Shown here: in pieces, positions 30,801 to 38,209 of the stretch
How positions within the stretch are numbered: position 1 is the stretch's first letter
Layout of the letters: each line of letters starts with the position of its first letter
Source of the DNA: a virus
Reading direction: 5' to 3' (one strand)
DNA length: 42,185 bases
Virus record (IMG/VR): IMGVR_UViG_3300033153_007465
Span: 1-42,185 of that record
Translations under genes and position numbers: made by a program
Notes under the pieces: model-generated
The model's database searches: none
What the model was told of the DNA's origin: nothing
The model's input: only the letters and a program-made list of their open reading frames with translations

Positions 30801-31035
30801 CGTCAAGGTGTATGAGAAAGTTAATGGGCGAAACACACCCGTGCAGCTTTTTGAACGTGGTGAGAAGGTGCTTTACACAGGCAGGCTCATTGGGTTTGAT
30901 AAGAGTGGTAATGCTATCATTATAATGCCCGATGGTTTTGTAGATTTTGTTAACCCTAAGTACATTCAAGTACTGAATTACCTGGAGGAAAAGAAAGATG
31001 AAAATCTTAGTTGTATTATGCCTATTACTCTTTAG
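30790..31035 (+). CDS. hypothetical small protein with beta-rich fold
   Basis: 81 residues starting at GTG 30790 (AAAGGAG 7 nt upstream), overlapping the previous gene by 11 nt. Beta pattern: VYEKVNGRNTPVQLFERGEKVLYTGRLIGFDKSGNAIIIMPDGFVDFV. The end overlaps the lipoprotein gene that starts at 30998. Confidence 0.65.
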   Translation: MIYNVKVYEKVNGRNTPVQLFERGEKVLYTGRLIGFDKSGNAIIIMPDGFVDFVNPKYIQVLNYLEEKKDENLSCIMPITL

Positions 31036-31153
31036 CGCGTGTGGAACAGGTGTATCATCCGATCCAAAAGCCGCTTGTCAAAACAGGCTTGATAGTGCTA
31101 TCACGGCTATCACTGAATGTGGGTGCAACGTGCCCGATGAAGTAATCAGATAG
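30998..31153 (+). CDS. small lipoprotein
   Basis: 51 residues: MKILVVLCLLLFSACGTGVS, then a short Cys-containing mature part. A typical signal peptide with lipobox FSAC, so lipidation at C15 is expected. TGGAGGAA precedes ATG 30998. The mature part is about 37 residues. Small phage lipoproteins can block superinfection or act in the envelope; this is family knowledge, not seen here. It ends before a 97-bp gap. Confidence 0.75.
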   Translation: MKILVVLCLLLFSACGTGVSSDPKAACQNRLDSAITAITECGCNVPDEVIR

Positions 31154-31188
31154 CCACACCCATTGCCTCCATAGCTTTGACGTGTGGC

Positions 31189-31231
31189 CGGTGAGGTTTT
31201 GCAGGTGCGTGATACTTGTGGAACCTCACCG
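31189..31231 (+). promoter_or_regulatory. 10-bp inverted repeat in the gap between early genes
   Basis: CGGTGAGGTT (31189-31198) and AACCTCACCG (31222-31231), 23-nt spacer. No U-run follows. A riboregulator, attenuator or protein site is possible in the only real gap (31154-31250) of the accessory operon. Confidence 0.4.
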
Positions 31232-31250
31232 AACTTTGAAGGGGAATAAA

Positions 31251-31769
31251 ATGCTAAAAACATCTAAGCAATTACGTGCTGAATTAAAAAAGCTGAAGCC
31301 TAAGATCATATACAGAAGTCACCCGTGCGGCATTAGTGGGCTAACAATCTTACTTGCTATTGAAAAAATACAATCGGATCACTCTATATGCCTTGTTGAA
31401 ATAAAAAACAAAGGGCAAAAGATAATCAAACGTCCTGTTATATGTCTTGGTAGGTATGGTAGGGGCAGCAGAATTACTTTTGCATATCTTGAGAAAAAGG
31501 AAATCATTGAGAAACGGAAGCAAGCCTTACTTGCAAAAATAATTGAAATAGAAAAGAAAGAGGCACTTCAAAAACAAAACAGGTTAGAGCGTGAAGCTCT
31601 TGAGCGTATGGCAGTAAGGAAACGCAGGGCACGTGAACGTGAGTGGGATAGGAAATCAACAATGCGTGAGCGTGAAGCAGAACGTAAGTCAAAACAAACT
31701 AAGGCAAACCAAGAGCGCCGTGAAATGAAGGGCCTTATTAAAAGTATTTTGAAAGAATTGAAAGCATGA
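31251..31769 (+). CDS. charged coiled-coil protein
   Basis: 172 residues from ATG 31251 (AAGGGG upstream). First half mixed (SHPCGISGLTILLAIEKIQSD); second half a long Arg/Lys/Glu coiled coil (KKRKQALLAKIIEIEKKEALQ...REREAERKSKQTKANQERREMKGL). It resembles no family known to me. The 31182 frame upstream is not a real start. Confidence 0.7.
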   Translation: MLKTSKQLRAELKKLKPKIIYRSHPCGISGLTILLAIEKIQSDHSICLVEIKNKGQKIIKRPVICLGRYGRGSRITFAYLEKKEIIEKRKQALLAKIIEIEKKEALQKQNRLEREALERMAVRKRRAREREWDRKSTMREREAERKSKQTKANQERREMKGLIKSILKELKA

Positions 31770-32149
31770 CCTACCCAAAACCTCACTGCGATGCTGTGCA
31801 AGCCCGTGTCAGGCAGTATGAAGATCATGTGCGCACGGGGAAGAAGTATAGTGATTGTAAGTCTGAGCCTAGCGCAAATATTTGTGACACAGTGCCAGTG
31901 TGTGATGATAAGTGTGAAAATGGTTGTTTAATAGATGATTGCACAAAACATTATGGTAATGCCGCAAGAGAAGTTTTATTTGGTAGGCCTAATCTTTTGG
32001 CTTTTGGCACGACAGGCAGTAAGAATTTATTGATCAGGTGGTACCGTGAACTTATTTCGCGGGCAAACACCCGACTGGCTAACGCCAATCAGGTTGAGCG
32101 CATCGTAGGCACACTCACGGACGCGGAGATTGAGAGGTATTTAGCATGA
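31766..32149 (+). CDS. hypothetical protein with Cys cluster
   Basis: 127 residues; Cys at intervals in the middle (ICDTVPVCDDKCENGCLIDDCTK) may coordinate metal or form disulphides; the C-terminal part is helical (LLIRWYRELISRANTRLANANQVERIVGTLTDAEIERYLA). ATGA overlap with the coiled-coil gene. Function unknown. Confidence 0.65.
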   Translation: MTYPKPHCDAVQARVRQYEDHVRTGKKYSDCKSEPSANICDTVPVCDDKCENGCLIDDCTKHYGNAAREVLFGRPNLLAFGTTGSKNLLIRWYRELISRANTRLANANQVERIVGTLTDAEIERYLA

Positions 32150-32355
32150 CACGCACAATAGTTTTTGGGTTTGTGATTCTTAATTTGGTGGTGGCTGTGT
32201 TTATGTTTTCATGCTCACCATCTACTCCAAGGCCACCATCTGCTATTGATAATATGGGCAAGGGATTGCGTCGTTTTGAAAATGATGAAGTGGTTTGTTA
32301 TGTGTACAGAAGCTACAACAGAGGTGGCTTATCTTGCAGGTGGAAAAAACTATGA
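32146..32355 (+). CDS. small lipoprotein
   Basis: 69 residues with a signal sequence ending VFMFSCSP (lipobox near C23), then Pro/Ser spacer and a short exported domain DEVVCYVYRSYNRGGLSCRWKKL with two Cys. Similar exported endings are frequent in phage and plasmid proteins. ATGA overlaps on both sides. Second lipoprotein of the operon. Confidence 0.75.
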   Translation: MTRTIVFGFVILNLVVAVFMFSCSPSTPRPPSAIDNMGKGLRRFENDEVVCYVYRSYNRGGLSCRWKKL

Positions 32356-32789
32356 TCCTCTCCCTAATCCCTGATGAGTTGCATACCAAATGTGAGCCTG
32401 TACCGTTCGGAGTTGAAGATGATTTGAGAAACCAAATCATTGACTCTATGCTTGAATCAATGCGGTTCCATAAAGCAGTAGGGCTTTCATTCAATCAAGT
32501 GGGTGGAACCTCACGCATCGCCGTGTTCAGCTTCATGCCTGATGTAATGATCAACCCGTACATCAGTTGGCAAGGTGCACAGATGGTAACACTCAATGAG
32601 ACATGTGTGAGCTTTCCCGGTAAAGCCGTGCCACTCAAAAGATCTGCTGGCATTAATGTGAATTACTTCAATCGCAAAGGGGATCAGTGCCGTGGTACTT
32701 TTCATGATTTGCAGGCTGTGTGCATCCAACATGAGTGTGATCATCTGCGTGGCATTACAATGATGGACAGGTGGAAAAGACAAAGATGA
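32352..32789 (+). CDS. def: phage peptide deformylase
   Basis: 145 residues from ATG 32352 (ATGA overlap). Deformylase motifs in order: VGLSFNQ at 43-49 (GxGLAAxQ-type), ETCVSFPG at 83-90 with metal ligand C85 (EGCLS-type), and QHECDH at 126-131 with H127, E128 and H131. It would remove formyl groups from nascent N-terminal methionine. Motif 1 is relaxed and motif 2 has T for G; both are seen in divergent phage enzymes. Catalytic residues are kept, so activity is expected. Confidence 0.88.
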   Translation: MILSLIPDELHTKCEPVPFGVEDDLRNQIIDSMLESMRFHKAVGLSFNQVGGTSRIAVFSFMPDVMINPYISWQGAQMVTLNETCVSFPGKAVPLKRSAGINVNYFNRKGDQCRGTFHDLQAVCIQHECDHLRGITMMDRWKRQR

Positions 32790-33130
32790 TCCACGTGCAC
32801 GATGCAATCAGAGCGCACCTGCTGGCACGGTATAATAAGCCGGTCACGTTTGAAGAGCTTTGGGTATCTGAGTGGTCACCACGTTTTGAGCGGTTGATGC
32901 ATAACAGGCTTGTGCTCGGAGCATTCAGGTATGGAAGGTTAAAAGATAAAAAAGGCTGGGATAGAATCGAGTATGCAAAACGGAAGCTTCAGCGGTACCA
33001 AGATACCGGGAATTTAGAAGCACTTGTGGATGTGGCTAATCTAGCCTTGCTTGAGTTTGAAGGAAGCACACACCCTAAGAAACACTTCTCATCTATGGAT
33101 GATACTAAAGAGCATCAAAGGAAAAAGTGA
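32786..33130 (+). CDS. conserved phage hypothetical protein
   Basis: 114 residues from ATG 32786 (ATGA overlap). SPRFERLMHNRLVLGAFRYGRLKDK ... IEYAKRKLQRYQDTGNLEALVDVANLALLEFEGSTHPKKHFSSMDD is a recognisable pattern of a widespread phage protein, all-alpha and possibly related to MazG-like pyrophosphohydrolases. The enzymatic role is speculative. Confidence 0.65.
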   Translation: MIHVHDAIRAHLLARYNKPVTFEELWVSEWSPRFERLMHNRLVLGAFRYGRLKDKKGWDRIEYAKRKLQRYQDTGNLEALVDVANLALLEFEGSTHPKKHFSSMDDTKEHQRKK

Positions 33131-33471
33131 TGGAAAATCCAAATAGTAAAAAGGTGTACACGTGTGAGCATGGCAATCTGAAGGACAGGTGTAGCCAGTG
33201 TAAGATTGAAGCCCTGGCTGCACAGAACGCGGTGTTGCGGGATGTATTGAAAGATATTGCATCATGGAAAAGCTTAACTGCTAGTGTTGCACGTGAAGCT
33301 CTCGCCCTTCCAATCCCTGAAGCAGTGGCAGCATACGAGCACAAGATAGAAGCACGCGGGATGCAAAAAGCCTTGCTAGCTATGTGCAACAGCTGCCCGC
33401 AAGAAGGGCTTGACTGCGAAAAGTGTGAGGATAGGGATGCTATCCGTGAAGCTATAAAGGATATCAAATGA
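33130..33471 (+). CDS. hypothetical protein with zinc-ribbon-like N-terminus
   Basis: 113 residues from ATG 33130, overlapping the previous stop as TGATG. YTCEHGNLKDRCSQC is a short Cys-His cluster; the middle is helical and Cys reappear near the end (MCNSCPQEGLDCEKCED). AAAGGAA is upstream. Function unknown. Confidence 0.65.
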   Translation: MENPNSKKVYTCEHGNLKDRCSQCKIEALAAQNAVLRDVLKDIASWKSLTASVAREALALPIPEAVAAYEHKIEARGMQKALLAMCNSCPQEGLDCEKCEDRDAIREAIKDIK

Positions 33472-33662
33472 GTGATCTAAAACCGTGCCCATTTTGTGAA
33501 TCTACAGATATAAGAGTTAAAGAAGTGTTGGATGAAGCAGATCATTGGGTAGCTTACTGTCTAGGGTGCAATGCTCAAGGCCCGGTGAATTACAACTCCT
33601 GTAAAGACTGTGGTGAAAATGAAGCTCAAAGAGATTGGAACCGTAGAGCGGGTGGCAAATGA
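33468..33662 (+). CDS. Lar-like restriction alleviation zinc-ribbon protein 1
   Basis: 64 residues: LKPCPFCESTDIRV ... WVAYCLGCNAQGP ... AQRDWNRR. This is the pattern of Lar-like proteins: CxxC, CxxC and an A-x-x-x-WNRR end. Family members relieve host type I restriction in lambdoid prophage Rac, but many phage members are untested. ATGA-coupled to its neighbour, which is a second copy. Confidence 0.8.
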   Translation: MSDLKPCPFCESTDIRVKEVLDEADHWVAYCLGCNAQGPVNYNSCKDCGENEAQRDWNRRAGGK

Positions 33663-33868
33663 ATGATCTAAAGCCGTGCCCGTTTTGTAATGCCGCTGAC
33701 AAGCACATACAAATGATGAGTGAAAAGAAACGTGGTAGCAGTGAAATTTATTATTTTGTAAGGTGTGAATATTGTGGTGTGCATACCAAAGAAATCATAG
33801 AAACGTGTGCTCACTGTGGTATTGAAAAATCTAAAAAGGCTTGGAACCGTAGGGATGGTAGCAAATGA
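33659..33868 (+). CDS. Lar-like restriction alleviation zinc-ribbon protein 2
   Basis: 69 residues: LKPCPFCNAADKHIQ ... FVRCEYCGVHTKEIIETCAHCG ... KKAWNRRDGSK. Same architecture as the gene upstream, so a tandem duplication. ATGA overlap. Confidence 0.8.
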   Translation: MNDLKPCPFCNAADKHIQMMSEKKRGSSEIYYFVRCEYCGVHTKEIIETCAHCGIEKSKKAWNRRDGSK

Positions 33869-34143
33869 AATACAAAGGACTAACGCTTAACACGTATTCA
33901 GAAATCGTGAGCTATGTATTGCGAGTTGATGCAAAGGAGCAAGAGGAATTTGTAGAAGCCTATTGCAGGACAGGTGTGTATGCACGGTCAAACATTGGCT
34001 ACATCTCAGGCTACTATGATCCTGAAACTTGTTTGAAGATTCAGAAGATCTTCAAGACGGCACACCCTATTTTTGGCAGGCGTATACCTTCAACGTCTGA
34101 GGCTTTTGATGCAGGCAAGAAGCTTGCGATGGAGCGCACATGA
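33865..34143 (+). CDS. hypothetical protein
   Basis: 92 residues: MKYKGLTLNTYSEIVSYVLRVDAKEQEEFVEAYCRTGVYARSNIGYISGYYDPETCLKIQKIF. All-alpha pattern. ATGA overlaps on both sides. Similar phage early proteins exist, function unknown. Confidence 0.7.
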   Translation: MKYKGLTLNTYSEIVSYVLRVDAKEQEEFVEAYCRTGVYARSNIGYISGYYDPETCLKIQKIFKTAHPIFGRRIPSTSEAFDAGKKLAMERT

Positions 34144-34385
34144 AAGATGAAGTACAGTGGAGATCATACGAGACAAGAATTTATGTAACCTCAGCGGGTT
34201 ATTGGGTGCGGCTTGATATTGATATGATGGGTAGGCTTTACCGTCCCGGCACCAATGATGGAAAGTATCGCATGTGCGTGGAGCGGCTAGACTGGACAGA
34301 CTTGGCTACTGCACAAAAGGCTCTTGAGAATATAGCCGCAATGGATAACTTGGATCTGCTGCACACCCGTGAGGCTAGGCAATGA
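34140..34385 (+). CDS. hypothetical protein
   Basis: 81 residues, beta-rich N-terminus (VQWRSYETRIYVTSAGYWVRLDIDMMGRLYRPGTND) and a helical end (TAQKALENIAAMDN). ATGA overlaps on both sides. No family recognised. Confidence 0.65.
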   Translation: MKDEVQWRSYETRIYVTSAGYWVRLDIDMMGRLYRPGTNDGKYRMCVERLDWTDLATAQKALENIAAMDNLDLLHTREARQ

Positions 34386-34579
34386 AATGCGAATGTGAAA
34401 CCACACAGGGTAAGCGGTATGTGGAGTGCAGCAATACAGCTGTGTGCATCTCAAATTTTGGGTGGCTTCATTGCCCACACTGCGCAGGAGTAGCAGATGA
34501 AAAAATACGCTCAGAAAAAGGTAAAGCGCTCATCAAAGAGTGGCGCAAAAAAGGCAAGCACCGGACAGAAGAGCGTTAG
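34382..34579 (+). CDS. Cys-rich small protein
   Basis: 65 residues: CECETTQGKRYVECSNTAVCISNFGWLHCPHCAG then a basic tail. Two CxC/CxxC pairs suggest a zinc ribbon. ATGA overlap with the previous gene; its last 83 nt overlap the next gene in another frame. Confidence 0.65.
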   Translation: MKCECETTQGKRYVECSNTAVCISNFGWLHCPHCAGVADEKIRSEKGKALIKEWRKKGKHRTEER

Positions 34580-34868
34580 ACGGTCACGTAAGAGACCGGC
34601 TCAGGCATCACAAAAGAAGTACACTGCCGGTGCAAAGCTAAAGAAGGGGCAAGCCGTAGTGCTTAAGAAAGGCAAGGCTGTACCGGCACAGCCTGCCCTG
34701 CTGCCCTGCGCTCACTGTGGTGCACCGGCAAAGTACGTGGAGGTGCGTGGTCTAGTTGAGCATCATATTAAAGCCCGTTGCACCAACACATATGATTGCC
34801 TCATGCGCACTTGCAGTTGGAGCACCTACGTTGATGCGGCCAAGGCTTGGAATAGGAGAGTGAGATGA
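34497..34868 (+). CDS. Lar-like zinc-ribbon protein with basic N-terminal extension
   Basis: 123 residues. The first 60 are Lys/Ser/Ala-rich and histone-like (MKKYAQKKVKRSSKSGAKKASTGQK...). The C-terminal part is a Lar-type ribbon: LPCAHCGAPAKYVE ... RCTNTYDCLMRTCSW ... AAKAWNRRVR. AGGAG is 7 nt before ATG 34497, although this lies inside the upstream gene. The third Lar-like protein here and the only one with a DNA-binding-like tail. Confidence 0.75.
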   Translation: MKKYAQKKVKRSSKSGAKKASTGQKSVRRSRKRPAQASQKKYTAGAKLKKGQAVVLKKGKAVPAQPALLPCAHCGAPAKYVEVRGLVEHHIKARCTNTYDCLMRTCSWSTYVDAAKAWNRRVR

Positions 34869-35095
34869 TTGCTTGGCTGCTTTGTTGGCTATGTGGTCAT
34901 AAATATGATGAGCCTGTATGTGTGGGAGTGAGCCCTAATCGAATATGGAACTTGTGGGAGCAAACATGTAAAAGATGTGGGCACACACAAGCTTGCTCAC
35001 CACCTCCACCTCAGCATTTTAATTGTAGATGTGTGCAGTTACCCTACATGGAATTCACTTCTGCCAATTCTAAATTTCCTTGGAGTATGAGATGA
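34865..35095 (+). CDS. small zinc-ribbon protein with hydrophobic N-terminus
   Basis: 76 residues: hydrophobic MIAWLLCWLCGHKY then CKRCGHTQAC and a Pro-rich stretch. CWLCGHKY...CKRCG suggests a zinc ribbon seen in phage early proteins. ATGA overlaps on both sides. Confidence 0.65.
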   Translation: MIAWLLCWLCGHKYDEPVCVGVSPNRIWNLWEQTCKRCGHTQACSPPPPQHFNCRCVQLPYMEFTSANSKFPWSMR

Positions 35096-35253
35096 AATCA
35101 GAAGTAGAGCATTTGCGTGAATATATTTCTGAAACCATCATTGTAATTGAAAATTTTCAATTTATGCATGATGTGGGCTCTATGCAATTTATTGAGGAAT
35201 TAAAAATTAGATTGAATAATGCTTTAGTGCTTTCTAAATCTGAGCCTTTGTAG
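35092..35253 (+). CDS. small hypothetical protein, last gene of the accessory operon
   Basis: 53 residues: MKSEVEHLREYISETIIVIE, then NFQFMHDVGSMQFIEELKIR and a short end. ATGA overlap with the previous gene. It ends just before an inverted repeat shared with the convergent primase gene. Helical, function unknown. Confidence 0.65.
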   Translation: MKSEVEHLREYISETIIVIENFQFMHDVGSMQFIEELKIRLNNALVLSKSEPL

Positions 35254-35255
35254 GG

Positions 35256-35279
35256 ATCTGACAAACGTGTTTGTCAGAT
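35256..35279. terminator. perfect 11-bp inverted repeat between convergent operons
   Basis: ATCTGACAAAC (35256-35266) and GTTTGTCAGAT (35269-35279) with 2-nt centre, at the meeting point of the accessory and primase genes; it includes the primase stop codon. No T-run on either strand, so it could also be a protein-binding site. The position argues for bidirectional termination. Confidence 0.4.
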
Positions 35280-37703
35280 GGCTGCCTTAATGCCCGTGTA
35301 GATATCACCCTCATAGCCCTTCTTGCCCATGATCTTGTAGAAGGTATGCTTGTTGAATTTGATGTTGCGCCCGCGTGATTCTTCTAGCCAATCCTTGAAG
35401 ATTTCCCACACAGCTGCACGTGGTAGTGTGCTTCCATCCTTGTATGCGGCACTGGCTTCACCTGATTGGATATCATCTAAGAAGCATTGCACCACGTCGT
35501 TTTCTGTTTGCCACTTGGCAAGTGCAGTCTTGCCTGATGGAGGGTTGAGGAAATGCCCGCTCTGCACCACAAGATCACGCAGCCCGCGTATCGCAAAATT
35601 CAACACGCCTTGAGGATTTTGATTGAAGCACCACTGTGCGTAGTTGCGCATGTACTTGCCCTTCACCAAGTTGTTGAACACTATGATTGACCACCTACGA
35701 TCATGCGTGTGATTGCTTCCGTCAAAGGTTTTAGGTAAATCATTAGCTCCAAAAATATGAATAGCAGGCAGAGGCGCGTAAATGTCCTCACGGTTTTTGC
35801 GCTGAATGCGTACCGCTTTCCTATCCTCAATCTGTTTGATAACATCATCTGTAATCACCACGTTTGCATTGATATCCGTGACAAGGTTTACAAGCTTGCC
35901 TGCCATACCTGCCATGTGAAAACCATTTAGCTCATGCGGCTGCACACCACAGATGTTTTCTTTTTGCAGCAGCTTCTCTAAAACCAGGCAGATGGTGCTC
36001 TTGCCACTGAGTGCCTTGCCATGGATGAAAAACAAATGAGGGAATGCAGGCATAAGACATGCCCCGTACATCTGCGATACAGAGCGAATCTTTTCTTTCA
36101 CGTCCGGATCACCTTTGAAAATACGTTTTAGCATTCCCTCAAACTCAGTGTTTACTTCTACAAGCTCCGAGTCATATTCAAATGGTATCAAGTTGGTGAT
36201 GTAATCACGCTTCTCATGCTCACGCCACTGCAAATCATACGCACCGCTTTGCCTATCCTCTACCAAGTGCAACGTGCCATTGATGAAATTAGCTGCCCAC
36301 GGGTGAGGTTTGAAAAAATCAACCGATGGATCAAACGGGCAATTAATCAAGAAGCTCTTGAACGTCTTGTCAATGCGTGAGTAATCCGCACCATAATCAT
36401 ACATCACGCCGATTTGGGATTTGATCCGATCCACGTTGTTATCATCAAGGTGTTCCCAGTGAGTAGTTTTATGGTAAAACAAATCGCGGCCCTGCTTAAG
36501 TATGAGCCCATCACCCGTGAAGGCCTTCTTGTTTATGCTCCACGTGTAACCAAACATCTCACTCATGACTTGCTCAATGCACTCAAACTCTTTGAGCTTG
36601 GCATCATTCATGTCAGCTTTAGTGCTGTCTGCAACTTCAGGGCGCTTCTTAGGATCTAGCTTGCGGTACAGCTTGCACTTTGCAGAGCACTGCGCGGCCT
36701 TCAATGCGTCTTGGCACCCATGGTTGTAGTAGGCCCTACCACGGTAGATATCAGACACCCGCTTGAGCACAGGCCCTGTGTCATGCCCGTTGACTGCTGC
36801 CCACTTCTTAATTGCAGTCTCTGCTTTTTCCTGATGCACACCCACTTTGTACATGTCATTGATCAGGATCAGCGCGGTGTTATTCTTCTCACCCTCATCA
36901 CAGCGGCGCTTAAACATCCGGCGGATGCATAGCTTCTGATCATATTTCTCGAAATTGGTTTGATCATCCTTATCAGATGTAACCTCAGCCACTTCACGTG
37001 CAGATGCCTCAAGCGCAGTTGTGAGGTGCTCGTTGGGCTTCAACCCTTTGGGTATCGGAGGATAAAAGGTTTTTGCACGCCGCTTGAAGCAGCTGAGGTT
37101 TTCCGGACAGATAAGTTTTGGCAGCAGCGTTTTGTAAAACCCGGTCTTAGGGTGCTTGGTATTGAGCACGCGAAACTTGCGGTTGACATTGTACACGCCT
37201 GTATCAAGCGTTGGGTAAAGCTCCTTCAGAGCCACGGCTAGCTGCTTGAGTTTACCGGCTAGTAGAGCATCGGAACTAAGCCCGAACAGTTCGAACGGGA
37301 TTGCGACGTGGTAGCCTTTGGAACCACTGAAGGCAATGGAATAGGTTTCAATTTCATGATCCTCAATAAAGTTTGCAGCATCCTTAAATGACTCGGTGTG
37401 ATCCGTGCTATCAAAATCAAATTGCACAAAGCCAAGGGCAGGCTTGGCTGTGCCTGAGTACTGTGCAAAGGAGCGGCTACCTTTGTGAGGCTGTGGGACA
37501 TAATCATATACTGGTTTGCCCTTTGAATCTTTCTCACCGGTATTGATCTCAATCTTCAGTTGAGACTCAACACAATCAAACGTGCAGTAGTATGCTTCCT
37601 TACCATCATGGATCTTGATTGCTTTGGCCAGTGAGCTTGAGCTTAAGTGCCCCTCGGTGTTCTTCGAAAATTTTGAGCTTACTAGAAAGTTCACCCACTT
37701 CAT
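35274..37703 (-). CDS. primase-helicase (archaeo-eukaryotic primase with D5/SF3 helicase)
   Basis: 809 residues. N-terminal primase: FVQFDFDS (D96, D98), AFSGSKGYHV (124-133), and RKFRVLNTKHPKTGFYKT (175-192). Cys cluster C330, C339, C343 recalls the PriCT/zinc element. NFINGTLHL (472-480) is typical of D5_N helicases, followed by Walker A HGKALSGKST (561-570). It should prime and unwind DNA for replication. AAGGAA is 10 nt before ATG 37703. It stands alone, leftward, between two rightward blocks. Confidence 0.9.
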   Translation of the reverse strand: MKWVNFLVSSKFSKNTEGHLSSSSLAKAIKIHDGKEAYYCTFDCVESQLKIEINTGEKDSKGKPVYDYVPQPHKGSRSFAQYSGTAKPALGFVQFDFDSTDHTESFKDAANFIEDHEIETYSIAFSGSKGYHVAIPFELFGLSSDALLAGKLKQLAVALKELYPTLDTGVYNVNRKFRVLNTKHPKTGFYKTLLPKLICPENLSCFKRRAKTFYPPIPKGLKPNEHLTTALEASAREVAEVTSDKDDQTNFEKYDQKLCIRRMFKRRCDEGEKNNTALILINDMYKVGVHQEKAETAIKKWAAVNGHDTGPVLKRVSDIYRGRAYYNHGCQDALKAAQCSAKCKLYRKLDPKKRPEVADSTKADMNDAKLKEFECIEQVMSEMFGYTWSINKKAFTGDGLILKQGRDLFYHKTTHWEHLDDNNVDRIKSQIGVMYDYGADYSRIDKTFKSFLINCPFDPSVDFFKPHPWAANFINGTLHLVEDRQSGAYDLQWREHEKRDYITNLIPFEYDSELVEVNTEFEGMLKRIFKGDPDVKEKIRSVSQMYGACLMPAFPHLFFIHGKALSGKSTICLVLEKLLQKENICGVQPHELNGFHMAGMAGKLVNLVTDINANVVITDDVIKQIEDRKAVRIQRKNREDIYAPLPAIHIFGANDLPKTFDGSNHTHDRRWSIIVFNNLVKGKYMRNYAQWCFNQNPQGVLNFAIRGLRDLVVQSGHFLNPPSGKTALAKWQTENDVVQCFLDDIQSGEASAAYKDGSTLPRAAVWEIFKDWLEESRGRNIKFNKHTFYKIMGKKGYEGDIYTGIKAAI

Positions 37704-37833
37704 CAGGTGTTTCCTTTAAGATCTTGTTGATAGCAGCAGTGCGTTTGGGGCACTCATTAGGCATGATCCGCACTGCCTTGATGGGCTTTGTGTTTTCTAA
37801 ATAGGCAGTAGGCAGCGGGATGGTTCCAATCAT
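37606..37833 (-). CDS. possible small protein upstream of the primase
   Basis: 75 residues, basic, start ATG 37833: MIGTIPLPTAYLENTKPIKA, then a helical KRTAAINKILKETPDEVGELSSKLKIFEEHRGA part. It has no clear SD and its last 98 nt overlap the primase gene, whose SD lies inside it. It may be real or an open stretch of leader. Confidence 0.4.
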   Translation of the reverse strand: MIGTIPLPTAYLENTKPIKAVRIMPNECPKRTAAINKILKETPDEVGELSSKLKIFEEHRGALKLKLTGQSNQDP

Positions 37834-37836
37834 AAG

Positions 37837-37868
37837 AAGCGCTAAAACTACGCAAGGTTTTAGTGCTT
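37837..37868. promoter_or_regulatory. 12-bp inverted repeat in the second divergent region
   Basis: AAGCGCTAAAAC (37837-37848) and GTTTTAGTGCTT (37857-37868), one mismatch, 8-nt loop, between the leftward primase and the rightward operon at 37906. The right arm overlaps TTGACA (37867-37872), a possible -35; no good -10 is evident. An operator for one or both promoters is inferred. Confidence 0.4.
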
Positions 37869-37905
37869 GACAAGTACTTTATTTTTGATAGCAAAGGGGG
37901 CACTT

Positions 37906-38205
37906 ATGGACACACAATTGACGCAAGACGTAAAAGCAGAACTCAAAAAGAAAGTTGCTTTAGAAGGCAATTTACTTGAAGAAAAAATTGACGCGATGTG
38001 CTCAGCCTTTGACAAACTGAAGCAAGAGGTGCTGCGCCTCAAAGAGATTGCTGATGCGTCACAGGTGCTAGCAGAGAAGCGTGAGGGAGAGATGAATGCT
38101 TTCAGCACATTCATTGGTGAGCTTCAGAACCTCATCCGAACAAATCAGACTGACAGCAGCAAGTATATCAAACTGAAAGACAAGCTCCTTGCCATTAGAT
38201 TATAA
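37906..38205 (+). CDS. coiled-coil protein, first gene of the replication operon
   Basis: 99 residues from ATG 37906, with GGGGG 5 nt upstream: MDTQLTQDVKAELKKKVALEGNLLEEKIDAMCSAFDKLKQEVLRL. Helical coiled coil throughout. Nothing assigns a function. It opens the rightward block. Confidence 0.7.
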   Translation: MDTQLTQDVKAELKKKVALEGNLLEEKIDAMCSAFDKLKQEVLRLKEIADASQVLAEKREGEMNAFSTFIGELQNLIRTNQTDSSKYIKLKDKLLAIRL

Positions 38206-38209
38206 GCCC

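Noticed and set aside
37606-37833. Calling the pre-primase frame a firm gene
   Set aside because: No SD and a 98-nt overlap with the primase; kept only as a low-confidence feature.
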